Assembly: GCA_046760105.1 (NCBI GenBank)
Contig: JBHIDJ010000055.1
Location: 1-17,452, forward strand
Origin: JBHIDJ01 sp046760105
GTDB lineage: Bacteria > Pseudomonadota > Gammaproteobacteria > Acidiferrobacterales > SPGG2
Length of the DNA: 17,452 bases
Direction: 5' to 3'
Position 1 is the stretch's first letter; the number at the start of each line of letters is the position of its first letter. Both the position numbers and the translations under genes were made by a program. Shown here in pieces: positions 1 to 7,679 of this stretch. The notes under the pieces are model-generated. The model worked only from the letters and a program-made list of their open reading frames with translations, searched no databases and had not been told where the DNA came from.

Positions 1-369
1 ATTTGGAAATTCAGTCACGACCATGGTATGCGAGTTGTCTACATGGAAGAGTTTTATGAAATGGGTATACACGCGGTGACCGAAGAGGCGCGTCGAGTGG
101 TTGGCGACGGTCCCACCTATATCAGCTTCGATGTTGATGGGCTGGATCCGGTTTATGCACCCGGTACCGGCACCCCTGAAGTCGGCGGATTTACAACGCT
201 GGAAGCGCAGATGATGATCCGCGGCCTACGTGGTCTCAACCTGATCGGTGGCGATGTTGTTGAGGTTGCGCCGCCGTTCGATCCTACGGGTAATACCGCA
301 TTAGTCGGCGCCACCATGATGTTTGAGATTCTTTGCGTCGTCGCCGACGCTGTAGCGACACGTGAATAA
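1..369 (+). CDS. Agmatinase/ureohydrolase family protein, C-terminal part
   Basis: This is the 3' end of a gene whose start lies before the window; the frame is open from base 1 (IWKFSHDHGM...). Ureohydrolases (arginase, agmatinase, guanidinobutyrase) hydrolyse a guanidino group to urea and an amine with a binuclear Mn centre. The metal motif S-F-D-V-D-G-L-D-P is seen at bases 124-150, followed by the family's APGTGTPE segment and GGDVVEVAPPFDPTGNTA, as in agmatinases. The end aligns with the normal family C-terminus, so the visible part appears intact. Substrate cannot be set: agmatine, guanidinobutyrate and guanidinopropionate enzymes share these motifs. A GlxA-type regulator follows 35 bases later on the same strand and may control it. 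Confidence 0.93.
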   Translation: MWKFSHDHGMRVVYMEEFYEMGIHAVTEEARRVVGDGPTYISFDVDGLDPVYAPGTGTPEVGGFTTLEAQMMIRGLRGLNLIGGDVVEVAPPFDPTGNTALVGATMMFEILCVVADAVATRE

Positions 370-404
370 CGGGCAAACAGTTTCAACTGCCGCTGTTACT
401 TGGT

Positions 405-1427
405 TTGAATAGCAAGACCTCACACAACCAAAACGGCCAAGGGCCAATCCGATTCGGCTTCTTGTTGGTGCCGAATTATTCGATGATTGCCTTCGCCTCT
501 GCAGTGGAACCGCTGCGCATGGCGAATCGGCTCAGCGGCAAAGAACTCTACGGGTGGTGCACCGTCACGTACGACGGCTCACCGGTGACTGCAAGCAATG
601 GGCTACGCGTGCCGCCGGACGGCGCGATTACCGACACAAGCTCGCTGGCAGCGTTGTTTGTCTGCGGTGGCATCGATATCCAGCACACCTGCGACAAGGC
701 GCTCTTATTTACGCTGCGAAAGCTGGCTGGCCAAGGACTGCCTTTAGGAGCACTGTGCACGGGCAGTTACGTGCTCGCCCGCGCCAACTTGCTGGACGGT
801 TATCGCTGTACTATCCACTGGGAAAACATGGCGGGCATGCGCGAAGAGTTCCCAAATATCGTGGTTTCACCCGATTTGTTCGAGCTCGACCGCGACCGTT
901 ACACCTGTTCCGGTGGTACGGCTGCCTTGGACATGATGCTATACCTAATAAGTGAACAACAGGGCCCGGAGCTCGCTCGGGAGATCTCAGAGCAATTCGT
1001 GTGCGAGCGCATCCGTGGTGAACACGATCGACAGCGAATTCCTTTGCGCATGCAGCTTGGCACTAGCCAGCCAAAACTGACCCAGGCGGTTGCGCTAATG
1101 GAGGCAAACCTGGAAGACCCCATGGGTCTTGACGAGCTCGCCCAACACGTAGGCATATCACGTCGTCAACTTGAACGTGCGTTTCAAAAACATCTACGCT
1201 GCGTACCGACGCGTTATTACCTCGAGCTGCGGCTGAGCCGCGCACGCCAGTTACTATTGCAGACTAGCGTGTCCATTGTTGAGGTTGCGCTGGCCTGCGG
1301 GTTTGTGTCCGCACCCCACTTCAGTAAGTGCTACCGCGATTTCTTTGGGATTCCGCCGCGTGACGAACGGCGCCTCCATCGTCCGGCTGTGTCCCGCAAT
1401 GGCGAGACGGATAAGACTGCCCGCTAG
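405..1427 (+). CDS. GlxA/GbdR-type AraC-family transcriptional regulator (copy 1)
   Basis: A 340-residue DNA-binding regulator. Residues about 15-185 form a DJ-1/PfpI (class I glutamine amidotransferase-like) sensor domain and about 225-320 an AraC-type double helix-turn-helix (ISRRQLERAFQKHL; VALACGFVSAPHFSKCYRDFFG). Known regulators with this architecture (GbdR, CdhR, SouR, ArgR) sense glycine betaine, carnitine, sarcosine or arginine. The nucleophile-elbow position reads GALCTGS, with Cys118. The start is TTG at 405; no ATG or GTG precedes the conserved IRFGFLLVP strand, and the first in-frame ATG (483) would cut into the domain. It lies 35 bases after the ureohydrolase gene and converges on the methyltransferase gene, with 17 bases between the stops. 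The ligand is unknown; a guanidino compound or betaine is inference from context. Confidence 0.93.
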   Translation: MNSKTSHNQNGQGPIRFGFLLVPNYSMIAFASAVEPLRMANRLSGKELYGWCTVTYDGSPVTASNGLRVPPDGAITDTSSLAALFVCGGIDIQHTCDKALLFTLRKLAGQGLPLGALCTGSYVLARANLLDGYRCTIHWENMAGMREEFPNIVVSPDLFELDRDRYTCSGGTAALDMMLYLISEQQGPELAREISEQFVCERIRGEHDRQRIPLRMQLGTSQPKLTQAVALMEANLEDPMGLDELAQHVGISRRQLERAFQKHLRCVPTRYYLELRLSRARQLLLQTSVSIVEVALACGFVSAPHFSKCYRDFFGIPPRDERRLHRPAVSRNGETDKTAR

Positions 1428-1444
1428 AATAACTACACGCGCTA

Positions 1445-3016
1445 CTAGCGCCCGTTACCGGGCGTCATATTGGCGCGCGGCAATCGGACTGGAAACTGCT
1501 CGCGAACCTGCGCGTCCACTTTGGGATCGACGTGGTGCGGGTAATGCTGCGAGAGAATTTCGCGTACGCGCTGTGTCGCACGCTGCAACACATCGGTCGA
1601 ACCTTGTTCCTTCCATTCCTTGGGACTCGTGCGGTCCCCCACCTCTGGATAGACGTACTCCTTTTGCATTAGATCAAGCGTTTGCGTGTGACCGAGATAA
1701 TGGCCGGGCCCACCGACACATACATCGCGCATTGCGTCGATTGACAACGTTTCGTCATTGACCTCGATACCCCGCACCGTGCGGTTGATCGCCCCCAACA
1801 TGTCGTTGTCGATGACATAGCTCTCGTAACAACAGCCCAATAGACTGGCGTGCATGCCCGCCGATTCGTACACCAAATTGGCGCCGGAATGGGCCGCGAG
1901 TCCGTTCGTATAAGCCTTTTCGTAACCCGACTGCGCATCCGGCAACTTCGAATCCGCCATGCCCGCGGCAATGCCAGTAGGCAAATCATAGAACCTACCC
2001 ATCTGCGCACAGGCAGCCATAAGGACCGCCTGCTCGCCACTACCGCCACTCATAGCGCCAGTACGCAGGTCGGAGACAAAAGGCCAGCTTCCATACATGG
2101 CGGGGTGGCCAGGAACGATCAAGTTGACGTAGACGAGACCCGCCAACACCTCGGCCACTTCCTGCACAACGGCGCCGGCAAGAGCCGCGGGGCTAGTCGC
2201 ACCTGCTTGGCCGGCGGCTAGCAGCAGGATCGGCATACCGCTGCGCACGCTAGCTTCCAAAGTGGTGCAGGCATCTTCCGCGAAGCGCAGTGGTGGCACC
2301 ACAAAACAGCTCGAGCAACTGACAAACGGCCGTGCGCGCCACTTATCTTCCCCACCCGCCATGAGATGGAGCATCCGCACCGCCTCCTGCAGGTGCTCGG
2401 GCAGGACGAAACTCGTGCCCACGTGCTTGCTGGTACCGACGACACAGGCGTAGCAGGTGTTGAGGTCGAGTTCCCACGGGTCTGTCAAGTCGCGGGCAAC
2501 TAGCGGCCGCTGGTAATAGTGGATGTGCTCCAAGACATCCACCAGCCGACCGATATCATAGAGATCCGCCAGCGTGGACTCCCGGTACTCGCGGGAATCG
2601 CAATCGACGATATGTACAGCGGCACCGGCAGTACCGAAATAGAGCTTAGTATCTTTAAGCTCCATGTCGTGGGACGGGTCCTGACCATGCAGCACAAAAT
2701 TACGTGCTGCATTGGCCACGGTGTCTTCGACGAGGGCGCGCGGAAACAACAACCGCCCCTCGTCGCTAAGCCTGCCGCCCGCCTTCGTTATCAATTCCAC
2801 ACAAGACGGTATCCCCTCCGACAGGCCGATTTTCTCCAGTACGTCCAGGACGGCCTGGTGAATGCGCTGCACGTCTTGATCACTAAGCGGTTTGTAGCGC
2901 CCGCCCTGCATGCCGGGCTGGACTGCCTTTTCTTCCGTTGGTGTCGGGGCCGCCCGGAGTGCGCGCCGCGCCGCGCGACCGCCCATCCGTCGTCCTTTTG
3001 CCTCTGCCTCGCTCAT
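1445..3016 (-). CDS. Trimethylamine methyltransferase (MttB) superfamily protein, non-pyrrolysine
   Basis: A 523-residue member of the MttB/COG5598 family. These TIM-barrel enzymes move a methyl group from a quaternary or tertiary amine to the cobalt of a partner corrinoid protein. True MttB has an in-frame amber codon read as pyrrolysine; here the frame is unbroken over full length, so it belongs to the Pyl-less group that includes MtgB (glycine betaine) and the carnitine and proline-betaine enzymes. Seen: an Arg-rich N-terminus (GGRAARRALRAAP), the conserved PGMQGGRYKPLS and LHGQDPSHDMELKD segments, and FGTAGAAVHIVD. The ATG at 3016 has GAGAAGG upstream. It lies 89 bases downstream of a GlxA-type regulator on the same strand, so they may share a transcript. 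No corrinoid protein or activator is in the window; the substrate is not determined. Confidence 0.92.
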   Translation of the reverse strand: MSEAEAKGRRMGGRAARRALRAAPTPTEEKAVQPGMQGGRYKPLSDQDVQRIHQAVLDVLEKIGLSEGIPSCVELITKAGGRLSDEGRLLFPRALVEDTVANAARNFVLHGQDPSHDMELKDTKLYFGTAGAAVHIVDCDSREYRESTLADLYDIGRLVDVLEHIHYYQRPLVARDLTDPWELDLNTCYACVVGTSKHVGTSFVLPEHLQEAVRMLHLMAGGEDKWRARPFVSCSSCFVVPPLRFAEDACTTLEASVRSGMPILLLAAGQAGATSPAALAGAVVQEVAEVLAGLVYVNLIVPGHPAMYGSWPFVSDLRTGAMSGGSGEQAVLMAACAQMGRFYDLPTGIAAGMADSKLPDAQSGYEKAYTNGLAAHSGANLVYESAGMHASLLGCCYESYVIDNDMLGAINRTVRGIEVNDETLSIDAMRDVCVGGPGHYLGHTQTLDLMQKEYVYPEVGDRTSPKEWKEQGSTDVLQRATQRVREILSQHYPHHVDPKVDAQVREQFPVRLPRANMTPGNGR

Positions 3017-3105
3017 AGCCTTCTCGCTCTAAGAGTATAGTGTTAGCCCAGTGGCACGCGATATGGTGCCTGAGTTCGCGCCGATACTTTCCAACGATGC
3101 GACCA

Positions 3106-4134
3106 TTATTTCTGGCGTTGCGACATCTCGCTGCGGATCGCAACGACACGCTGCTCGTTGCTGCGTTCCTCGCGCGGCGAAACACCGAACAGCTCGCGGT
3201 ACCGGTGGCTAAAGTAGCCGGGTGAAGAAAACCCACAGGCCAACGCGACCTCAATAATTGGCAAACTGGTTTGCTCCAGTAGGCGTCGACTCTTCTGCAG
3301 CCGTAGCTCCATATAGTAGCGCGATGGCGTTGTCTCGAGATAACGCCGAAAAAGCCTTTCCAACTGGCGCTTGGAAAGACCGACGGCTGCGGCCAGTTCA
3401 GTACGCAGCAGCGGCTGCTCCAAGTTCGCCTCCATCAACGCGATACAGCTAAGCAATTTCGGATGCGTGACCCCGATGCGCGAGCGCAGGTCCATCCGCT
3501 GCGGATCGCCTGCAGGGCGTATGATATCGTGGATGAACCCTTCGGCGACGGCGCTGGCGAGTCTACGGCCATGCTGGTGTGCGATCAGGTGCAACATCAT
3601 GTCGAGGGCAGCCGTGCCGCCAGCGCATGTAAAGCGGTCGCGGTCGAACTCGAACAACGCAGTCGAGACTTGCAGGTTAGGAAACTCCTCGACGAAGCCC
3701 GCTAGATTTTCCCAGTGGATAGTACAACGATAACCATTGAGGAGTCCGGCACGCGCCAGCAAGTAGCTGCCCGTGTCCAGCGCACCAACCTGAGTGCCGT
3801 GGCGCGCAAGTCGCCGTAGCCAGGCAAATACTTTTTTGCCATCGTAAACGCTGGGTTCGTGTGGACCGCACACAATCATGGTAGGAAAGCGCTGCACCGC
3901 CTCGATCCCCGCGTCCACCGCCTGGGTCATGCCATTGCTGGCCGTTGCCGGCTCACCGTCGATGGTAAACAGATGCCAGCTGTAAAGAGCACGCCCACTC
4001 AAACGGTTCGCGACCCGCAGGGGCTCGACCGCCGACACGAAGGGCAGCATCGTAAAACTCGAAACCAGGAAAAACCCGATTTGGCGTTCAGCCTTCTCGC
4101 CGGGAACTCCGTACTTCGTGGTTTCGTTCATCAT
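3106..4134 (-). CDS. GlxA/GbdR-type AraC-family transcriptional regulator (copy 2)
   Basis: A second DJ-1/PfpI plus AraC regulator, clearly paralogous to the one at 405-1427: long shared runs include SAVEPLR, ANRLSG, GYRCTIHWEN, GGTAALDMML and EVALACGF. The sensor domain covers roughly residues 18-190 and the helix-turn-helix pair 230-325. The elbow reads GALDTGS, with Asp where copy 1 has Cys. The frame extends to a TTG at 4155, but I favour ATG at 4134 (or the adjacent ATG at 4131), which has GGTGAG just upstream; that gives about 342 residues. It reads towards the MttB-like gene and away from the choline-sulfatase gene, so it is a candidate regulator of both. Control by a betaine-like ligand is inference from the GbdR family. 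Confidence 0.92.
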   Translation of the reverse strand: MMNETTKYGVPGEKAERQIGFFLVSSFTMLPFVSAVEPLRVANRLSGRALYSWHLFTIDGEPATASNGMTQAVDAGIEAVQRFPTMIVCGPHEPSVYDGKKVFAWLRRLARHGTQVGALDTGSYLLARAGLLNGYRCTIHWENLAGFVEEFPNLQVSTALFEFDRDRFTCAGGTAALDMMLHLIAHQHGRRLASAVAEGFIHDIIRPAGDPQRMDLRSRIGVTHPKLLSCIALMEANLEQPLLRTELAAAVGLSKRQLERLFRRYLETTPSRYYMELRLQKSRRLLEQTSLPIIEVALACGFSSPGYFSHRYRELFGVSPREERSNEQRVVAIRSEMSQRQK

Positions 4135-4345
4135 ATTCTCACCGGTGTCCGACAAACTAAACCGCGGCGCGCTTTATAGACAATAGCCATGAGCAGCCAA
4201 TGTGGATCAACTGCTGGGCGCATAGCCTAAACAAGCCACAAACATTCGTTTCAATATGAACACTAGCACGGCAAGCGAACCCGGTATCGCTTAACGGCTA
4301 TAAGCTGAAAGGTGCAAGCGGCCGGTAAAGGCGGGGGCACGCCGG

Positions 4346-4363
4346 CAGGTGTGTTTTCACCTG
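4346..4363. repeat. Perfect hairpin CAGGTG-TGTTTT-CACCTG
   Basis: Six-base perfect stem with a six-base loop, flanked by CCGG on both sides (the right one after AAAA), which could lengthen the stem with a bulge. There is no T-run after it, so it is not a simple terminator. It lies about 180 bases before the sulfatase start. Confidence 0.6.
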
Positions 4364-4473
4364 AAAACCGGGGGTCCGGATTTATGATCCTTGGGTTCGA
4401 GGGGAGTCCACTATAGACCGCGCGACCGGTGGAATGGCCAGATGTCGCGTCACCTAATACCCAACCACGCGTC

Positions 4474-4494
4474 ATTGGCATAGCATACGCCAAT
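4474..4494. promoter_or_regulatory. Candidate operator ATTGGC-N9-GCCAAT
   Basis: Perfect 6-9-6 inverted repeat 49 bases upstream of the sulfatase ATG. Size and position suit a dimeric regulator such as the divergently encoded GlxA-type protein, but no consensus for that protein is known to me, so the assignment is inference. Confidence 0.35.
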
Positions 4495-4542
4495 CTGCTC
4501 CACATGTGCATAGCCGGAAGATAGCGAAGCGAAGAGGATCCC

Positions 4543-6102
4543 ATGGCTAAGATTGTTCCGAACATTTTACTCGTGATGACCGACCAGATGGCAGCACCAG
4601 CTCTATCGGTGTACGGTCATAAGCTCGTCAATACCCCCAACTTAGAGACCCTTGCCGAACAAAGTGTGGTCTTTGACAACGCCTACTGCAACTCGCCGTT
4701 ATGCGCGCCCTCGCGCTTTTCCATGTTGTCCGGTCAACTGCCTTCGCGCATCGGCGCCTACGATAATGCCTCGGAGTTCCCGTCGTCAGTGCCGACCTTC
4801 GCACATTATCTGCGCGCCATGGGTTACCACACCTGTCTCGGCGGCAAGATGCATTTCGTCGGCCCCGACCAATTACACGGTTACGAAGATCGACTCACCA
4901 CCGATGTTTATCCATCCGACTTTGGGTGGACGCCCAATTGGGATAGACCGGAGGTCTGCTACTCCTGGTTTCACAACATGTTGAGTGTGGTCGAGGCTGG
5001 TGTCTACGCGCGCACCATGCAACTCGACTTTGATGAGGAGGTGTCGTTCCAAGGCGTACGAAAGATTTACGACCTCGCCCGCACCCGTGACGAGCGGCCG
5101 TTCCTTTTGACGTTGTCCTTTACGCAGCCGCACGATCCCTACATGACGACGCAGGGCTATTGGGACCGCTACCAGGACGATGATATCGATCTACCCTCGG
5201 TGGCGCCTATCCCCCCAGACAAACGCGACCCGCACAGCCGTCGCCTCTACTATCTATGCGGCATGGACCAATACCGCATCAACGCGGAGCACGTACGCAA
5301 CGCCCGTCACGCCTATTACGCCATGATGTCTTATATAGACGATCAGATCGGTGCGCTACTCGCTGCGCTAAGAGCTACGCGGCTTGCGGACAATACCATT
5401 ATTGTATTCACCGCCGATCACGGCGACATGCTGGGCGAGCGCGGTATGTGGTACAAGATGACTTTTTTCGAGTGGGCGTCGCGCGTACCACTCATCGTGT
5501 ATGCACCGTGGCTCTTTGCGCCACGGCGCGTTCCTGAAAACGTATCGCTGGTCGATCTGCTCTCGACCTTGCTTGAACTCGCGGCAGCCCGCGACGAGGC
5601 GCCCGAGTTGGTCACGCCCGTCGACGGACACAGCTTACGGCCACTGCTCACGGGCGATGTGACCGACTGGCCGGATACGGTTCTTGCGGAGTACATGGGA
5701 GAGGGCGCGTTGGCCCCCTGTTTTATGGTCAAGCGTGGGCGTTACAAATACGTGACTTGCGAACTGGATCCACCACAGCTCTATGATCTCGAGACCGACC
5801 CAAAAGAACTTGAGAATTTGTCAGGGCGATCGGAACACGCCACCACGGAACAGGCGCTCGCTTCCGTGAGCGCGACACGTTGGGACCCGAAAAAAATCAA
5901 GACACGAGTGATCCAGAGTCAGCGCCGACGCTTATTCCTGTTCCAGTCACTTAAACAGGGACATGTGACACCTTGGGACTTCCAACCGATCCGCGATACT
6001 TACCAGCAATATATCCGCAACCATGAAACGCTAGACGATGCCGACCGGCGCACACGCATTCCTTATCGCGAGGCGCCGCCGCCGGACTTCGGCGTCGACT
6101 GA
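4543..6102 (+). CDS. betC: Choline-sulfatase
   Basis: A 519-residue type I sulfatase that hydrolyses choline-O-sulfate to choline and sulfate. The catalytic motif C-A-P-S-R starts at Cys54, the residue converted to formylglycine and the same number as in Sinorhizobium BetC. Metal ligands fit Asp14 (VMTDQM) and the ADHGD segment at 291-295; GGKMHFVG (Lys102, His104) fits the sulfate pocket. The C-terminal part (QSLKQGHVTPWDFQPIRDTY, then RNHETL) matches the choline-sulfatase C-terminal domain, which separates it from generic arylsulfatases. No signal peptide, so cytoplasmic. AGAGGA precedes the ATG at 4543. It stands alone on + between divergent and convergent neighbours; betA/betB-type genes are not in view. 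A formylglycine-generating enzyme must be elsewhere. Confidence 0.93.
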   Translation: MAKIVPNILLVMTDQMAAPALSVYGHKLVNTPNLETLAEQSVVFDNAYCNSPLCAPSRFSMLSGQLPSRIGAYDNASEFPSSVPTFAHYLRAMGYHTCLGGKMHFVGPDQLHGYEDRLTTDVYPSDFGWTPNWDRPEVCYSWFHNMLSVVEAGVYARTMQLDFDEEVSFQGVRKIYDLARTRDERPFLLTLSFTQPHDPYMTTQGYWDRYQDDDIDLPSVAPIPPDKRDPHSRRLYYLCGMDQYRINAEHVRNARHAYYAMMSYIDDQIGALLAALRATRLADNTIIVFTADHGDMLGERGMWYKMTFFEWASRVPLIVYAPWLFAPRRVPENVSLVDLLSTLLELAAARDEAPELVTPVDGHSLRPLLTGDVTDWPDTVLAEYMGEGALAPCFMVKRGRYKYVTCELDPPQLYDLETDPKELENLSGRSEHATTEQALASVSATRWDPKKIKTRVIQSQRRRLFLFQSLKQGHVTPWDFQPIRDTYQQYIRNHETLDDADRRTRIPYREAPPPDFGVD

Positions 6103-6135
6103 AGGAGCCGTCACGTTCCTCCAGTTAGGGAAGCG

Positions 6136-6771
6136 TCATTCCGGTTGCCAGACCATTATCTTGATCGAGGTGGGGTTTGCGCTGTTGCAGGGATTATTAA
6201 GCTGCGGACAGTTGGAAATAACGGCAAGCACATCCATGTCAGCAAGCAGGTCGACAAAATCGCCCGCCCGGGAGCGACCTTCAACGAAGACCGTCTCCGC
6301 CAATCGGCCATCCTGAAGCACGGGTACATTACAGAAGAAGTTTACATTTGGCACGATGTCCCTACGGCTGAGACCGAACGCTGCTAACGCCTCTAAGAAG
6401 TTTTCCCGGCAACCGCGACAGTCGTGAACTCCGTAGAGCATTGCGTTGCTCGGCGCGCTGCAACAGCCGCCGATCGTATCGTGCCCACCGCAAGTATCTT
6501 CGATAATCGTAAAAAGCGGCCGCGCCTCATCCGAGTACAACGTGTGCCCTTTACCTAGGCGCAGAGTTCGACAGGCTTTAAGCGTATTGGGGGCATGGTA
6601 ACGCTCCTCAGGACGCTCAGCGTTATAACACAGGAAATCAACGCCTTGTTGACCCTCGAGATCCACAATGCGAAGAACGTGATGGTACTTGATGATCCGC
6701 GCCCACGGCCGGCCAGGGGGAATGACCTCCTCATACACCACTGATCCCGGCGGCTGATAAGCAGCGTCCAT
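6136..6771 (-). CDS. DUF1989 / urea carboxylase-associated family protein
   Basis: A 211-residue protein of the DUF1989 family, first noted beside urea carboxylase; some members are subunits of carboxyguanidine deiminase (CgdA/CgdB) in guanidine breakdown. Typical segments seen: VVYEEVIPPGRPWARII, DLEGQQGVDFLCYNA, EDTCGGHDTIGGCCS, YGVHDCRGCRENF and the end ISNCPQLNNPCN. Conserved His/Cys residues (Cys94, His98, Cys103-104, His116, Cys118, Cys121) could bind a metal. It follows the dehydrogenase gene by 15 bases on the same strand, so they are probably one operon. Only one DUF1989 protein is present and no biotin carboxylase is in the window, so guanidine or urea metabolism is a hypothesis only. 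Its stop faces the sulfatase stop, 33 bases apart. Confidence 0.9.
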   Translation of the reverse strand: MDAAYQPPGSVVYEEVIPPGRPWARIIKYHHVLRIVDLEGQQGVDFLCYNAERPEERYHAPNTLKACRTLRLGKGHTLYSDEARPLFTIIEDTCGGHDTIGGCCSAPSNAMLYGVHDCRGCRENFLEALAAFGLSRRDIVPNVNFFCNVPVLQDGRLAETVFVEGRSRAGDFVDLLADMDVLAVISNCPQLNNPCNSANPTSIKIMVWQPE

Positions 6772-6786
6772 CGAACGTTGGCGACC

Positions 6787-7623
6787 CTACCAAAGGGAAC
6801 CGGCCGAAATCGTAAGGTTTTGCATGGTGATGCCAAACGCGTCATCGCGGCAGAGAAAGAGCGCGAGTGCGCCAACCTCTGCTGGCTTGATGAGCCGGCC
6901 TTGGGGATTGGCTTTCTCTACGTCGGCGATGTATTCAGCGCCGGAACGGTGTTCTTGCTCTTCGGCGATATCACCCATCCAGTCGCGGCCGAAACTGGTA
7001 TCGACCCATGTTGGGCTGATGGCGTTGCAGGTCACTCCGTGTGGTGCACCTTCCAACGCCACGCAGCGGGTGAGTCCCACGACACCCGCCTTAGAGGCAC
7101 AATAGGCGCCCGAGGTTACCGCGCCCACGTTTGCGGCAGTGGACGCAATATTGATGATGCGACCCCACTTACGTTCGATCATGCCCGGTAGCACGCATTT
7201 GATAGCGCGGTAGGTGCCGTTAAGGTTCACGTCGATGACCTTGTGCCAAAGCGGGTCTGGGTGGTCGACAATCGTCTGCTCGGCCGTAATGCCAGCGGCG
7301 TTAGCGAGGATGTCGACATTACCCAATTCAGCGACGGTGGTATCGTAGAACGCCTGCACCGACTCGTCGGAGGTTACATCCAGCCCCATACCAATAGCCT
7401 TGGCACCTTGGGCTTCGAGTTCGGCCCGGGTGGACTCGAGCTCTCGCTCACCCGGCAGATAGACGAGCTCGCCATCCGCCTTGGTATCGGCTTTATCGAC
7501 CAACAGCGACCCAATGGCCACGTTCGCACCAGCCGAGGCGAACGCCAACGCCATGGCACGCCCCATTCCCGAGGCGCCACCCGTTACCATCGCTACACGC
7601 CCAGCCAGGAATTTCTCGGTCAT
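6787..7623 (-). CDS. Short-chain dehydrogenase/reductase (SDR) family oxidoreductase
   Basis: A 278-residue Rossmann-fold NAD(P)-dependent oxidoreductase of the classical SDR family. The cofactor motif TGGASGMG is at 14-21, ANAAG (for the usual NNAG) at 107-111, and the catalytic set is Ser161, Tyr174 and Lys178 (YCASK). An insert of roughly 15-20 residues (KADTKADGELVYLPGERELE, about 44-63) after the second strand makes it longer than the usual 245-260. AAGGAGGAT lies 6-14 bases before the ATG at 7623. It is the first gene of a two-gene unit with the DUF1989 protein. The substrate cannot be read from sequence; automated labels such as 3-oxoacyl-ACP reductase would be unsafe. Confidence 0.92.
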   Translation of the reverse strand: MTEKFLAGRVAMVTGGASGMGRAMALAFASAGANVAIGSLLVDKADTKADGELVYLPGERELESTRAELEAQGAKAIGMGLDVTSDESVQAFYDTTVAELGNVDILANAAGITAEQTIVDHPDPLWHKVIDVNLNGTYRAIKCVLPGMIERKWGRIINIASTAANVGAVTSGAYCASKAGVVGLTRCVALEGAPHGVTCNAISPTWVDTSFGRDWMGDIAEEQEHRSGAEYIADVEKANPQGRLIKPAEVGALALFLCRDDAFGITMQNLTISAGSLW

Positions 7624-7679
7624 TTACAGATCCTCCTTCATCAGAAAGTCATTGCGTCGCCCTACTTGAACCTTTTCGT

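Larger units (their letters stand above)
4135..4542. promoter_or_regulatory. Divergent intergenic region rich in inverted repeats
   Basis: About 400 bases without a convincing gene separate the GlxA-type regulator (-) from choline-sulfatase (+), so both promoters should lie here. It holds several exact inverted repeats: CAGGTG-6-CACCTG (4346-4363), CGCGAC-17-GTCGCG (4421-4449) and ATTGGC-9-GCCAAT (4474-4494). A GC-rich stretch that can fold (GGCG...CGCC, 4330-4345) sits next to the first. These could be operators or a structured 5' leader; the sequence does not decide. I could not match it to a riboswitch class. The small minus-strand frame here has no protein-like features. The sulfatase ribosome site AGAGGA lies just before 4543. 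Confidence 0.55.

Noticed and set aside
1449..1464. CGCCCG-TTAC-CGGGCG hairpin at the convergent gene ends
   Set aside because: It lies within the last codons of the methyltransferase gene and has no T-run on either side, so it is not a convincing bidirectional terminator.
1445..3016. Pyrrolysine-encoding MttB
   Set aside because: There is no in-frame amber codon; the frame runs through to its natural end, and no pylT or pylS is in the window.
4390..4412. GGTTCGA at 4394-4400, resembling a tRNA T-loop
   Set aside because: The flanking bases do not form a five-pair T stem, and no acceptor, D or anticodon arm can be placed around it.
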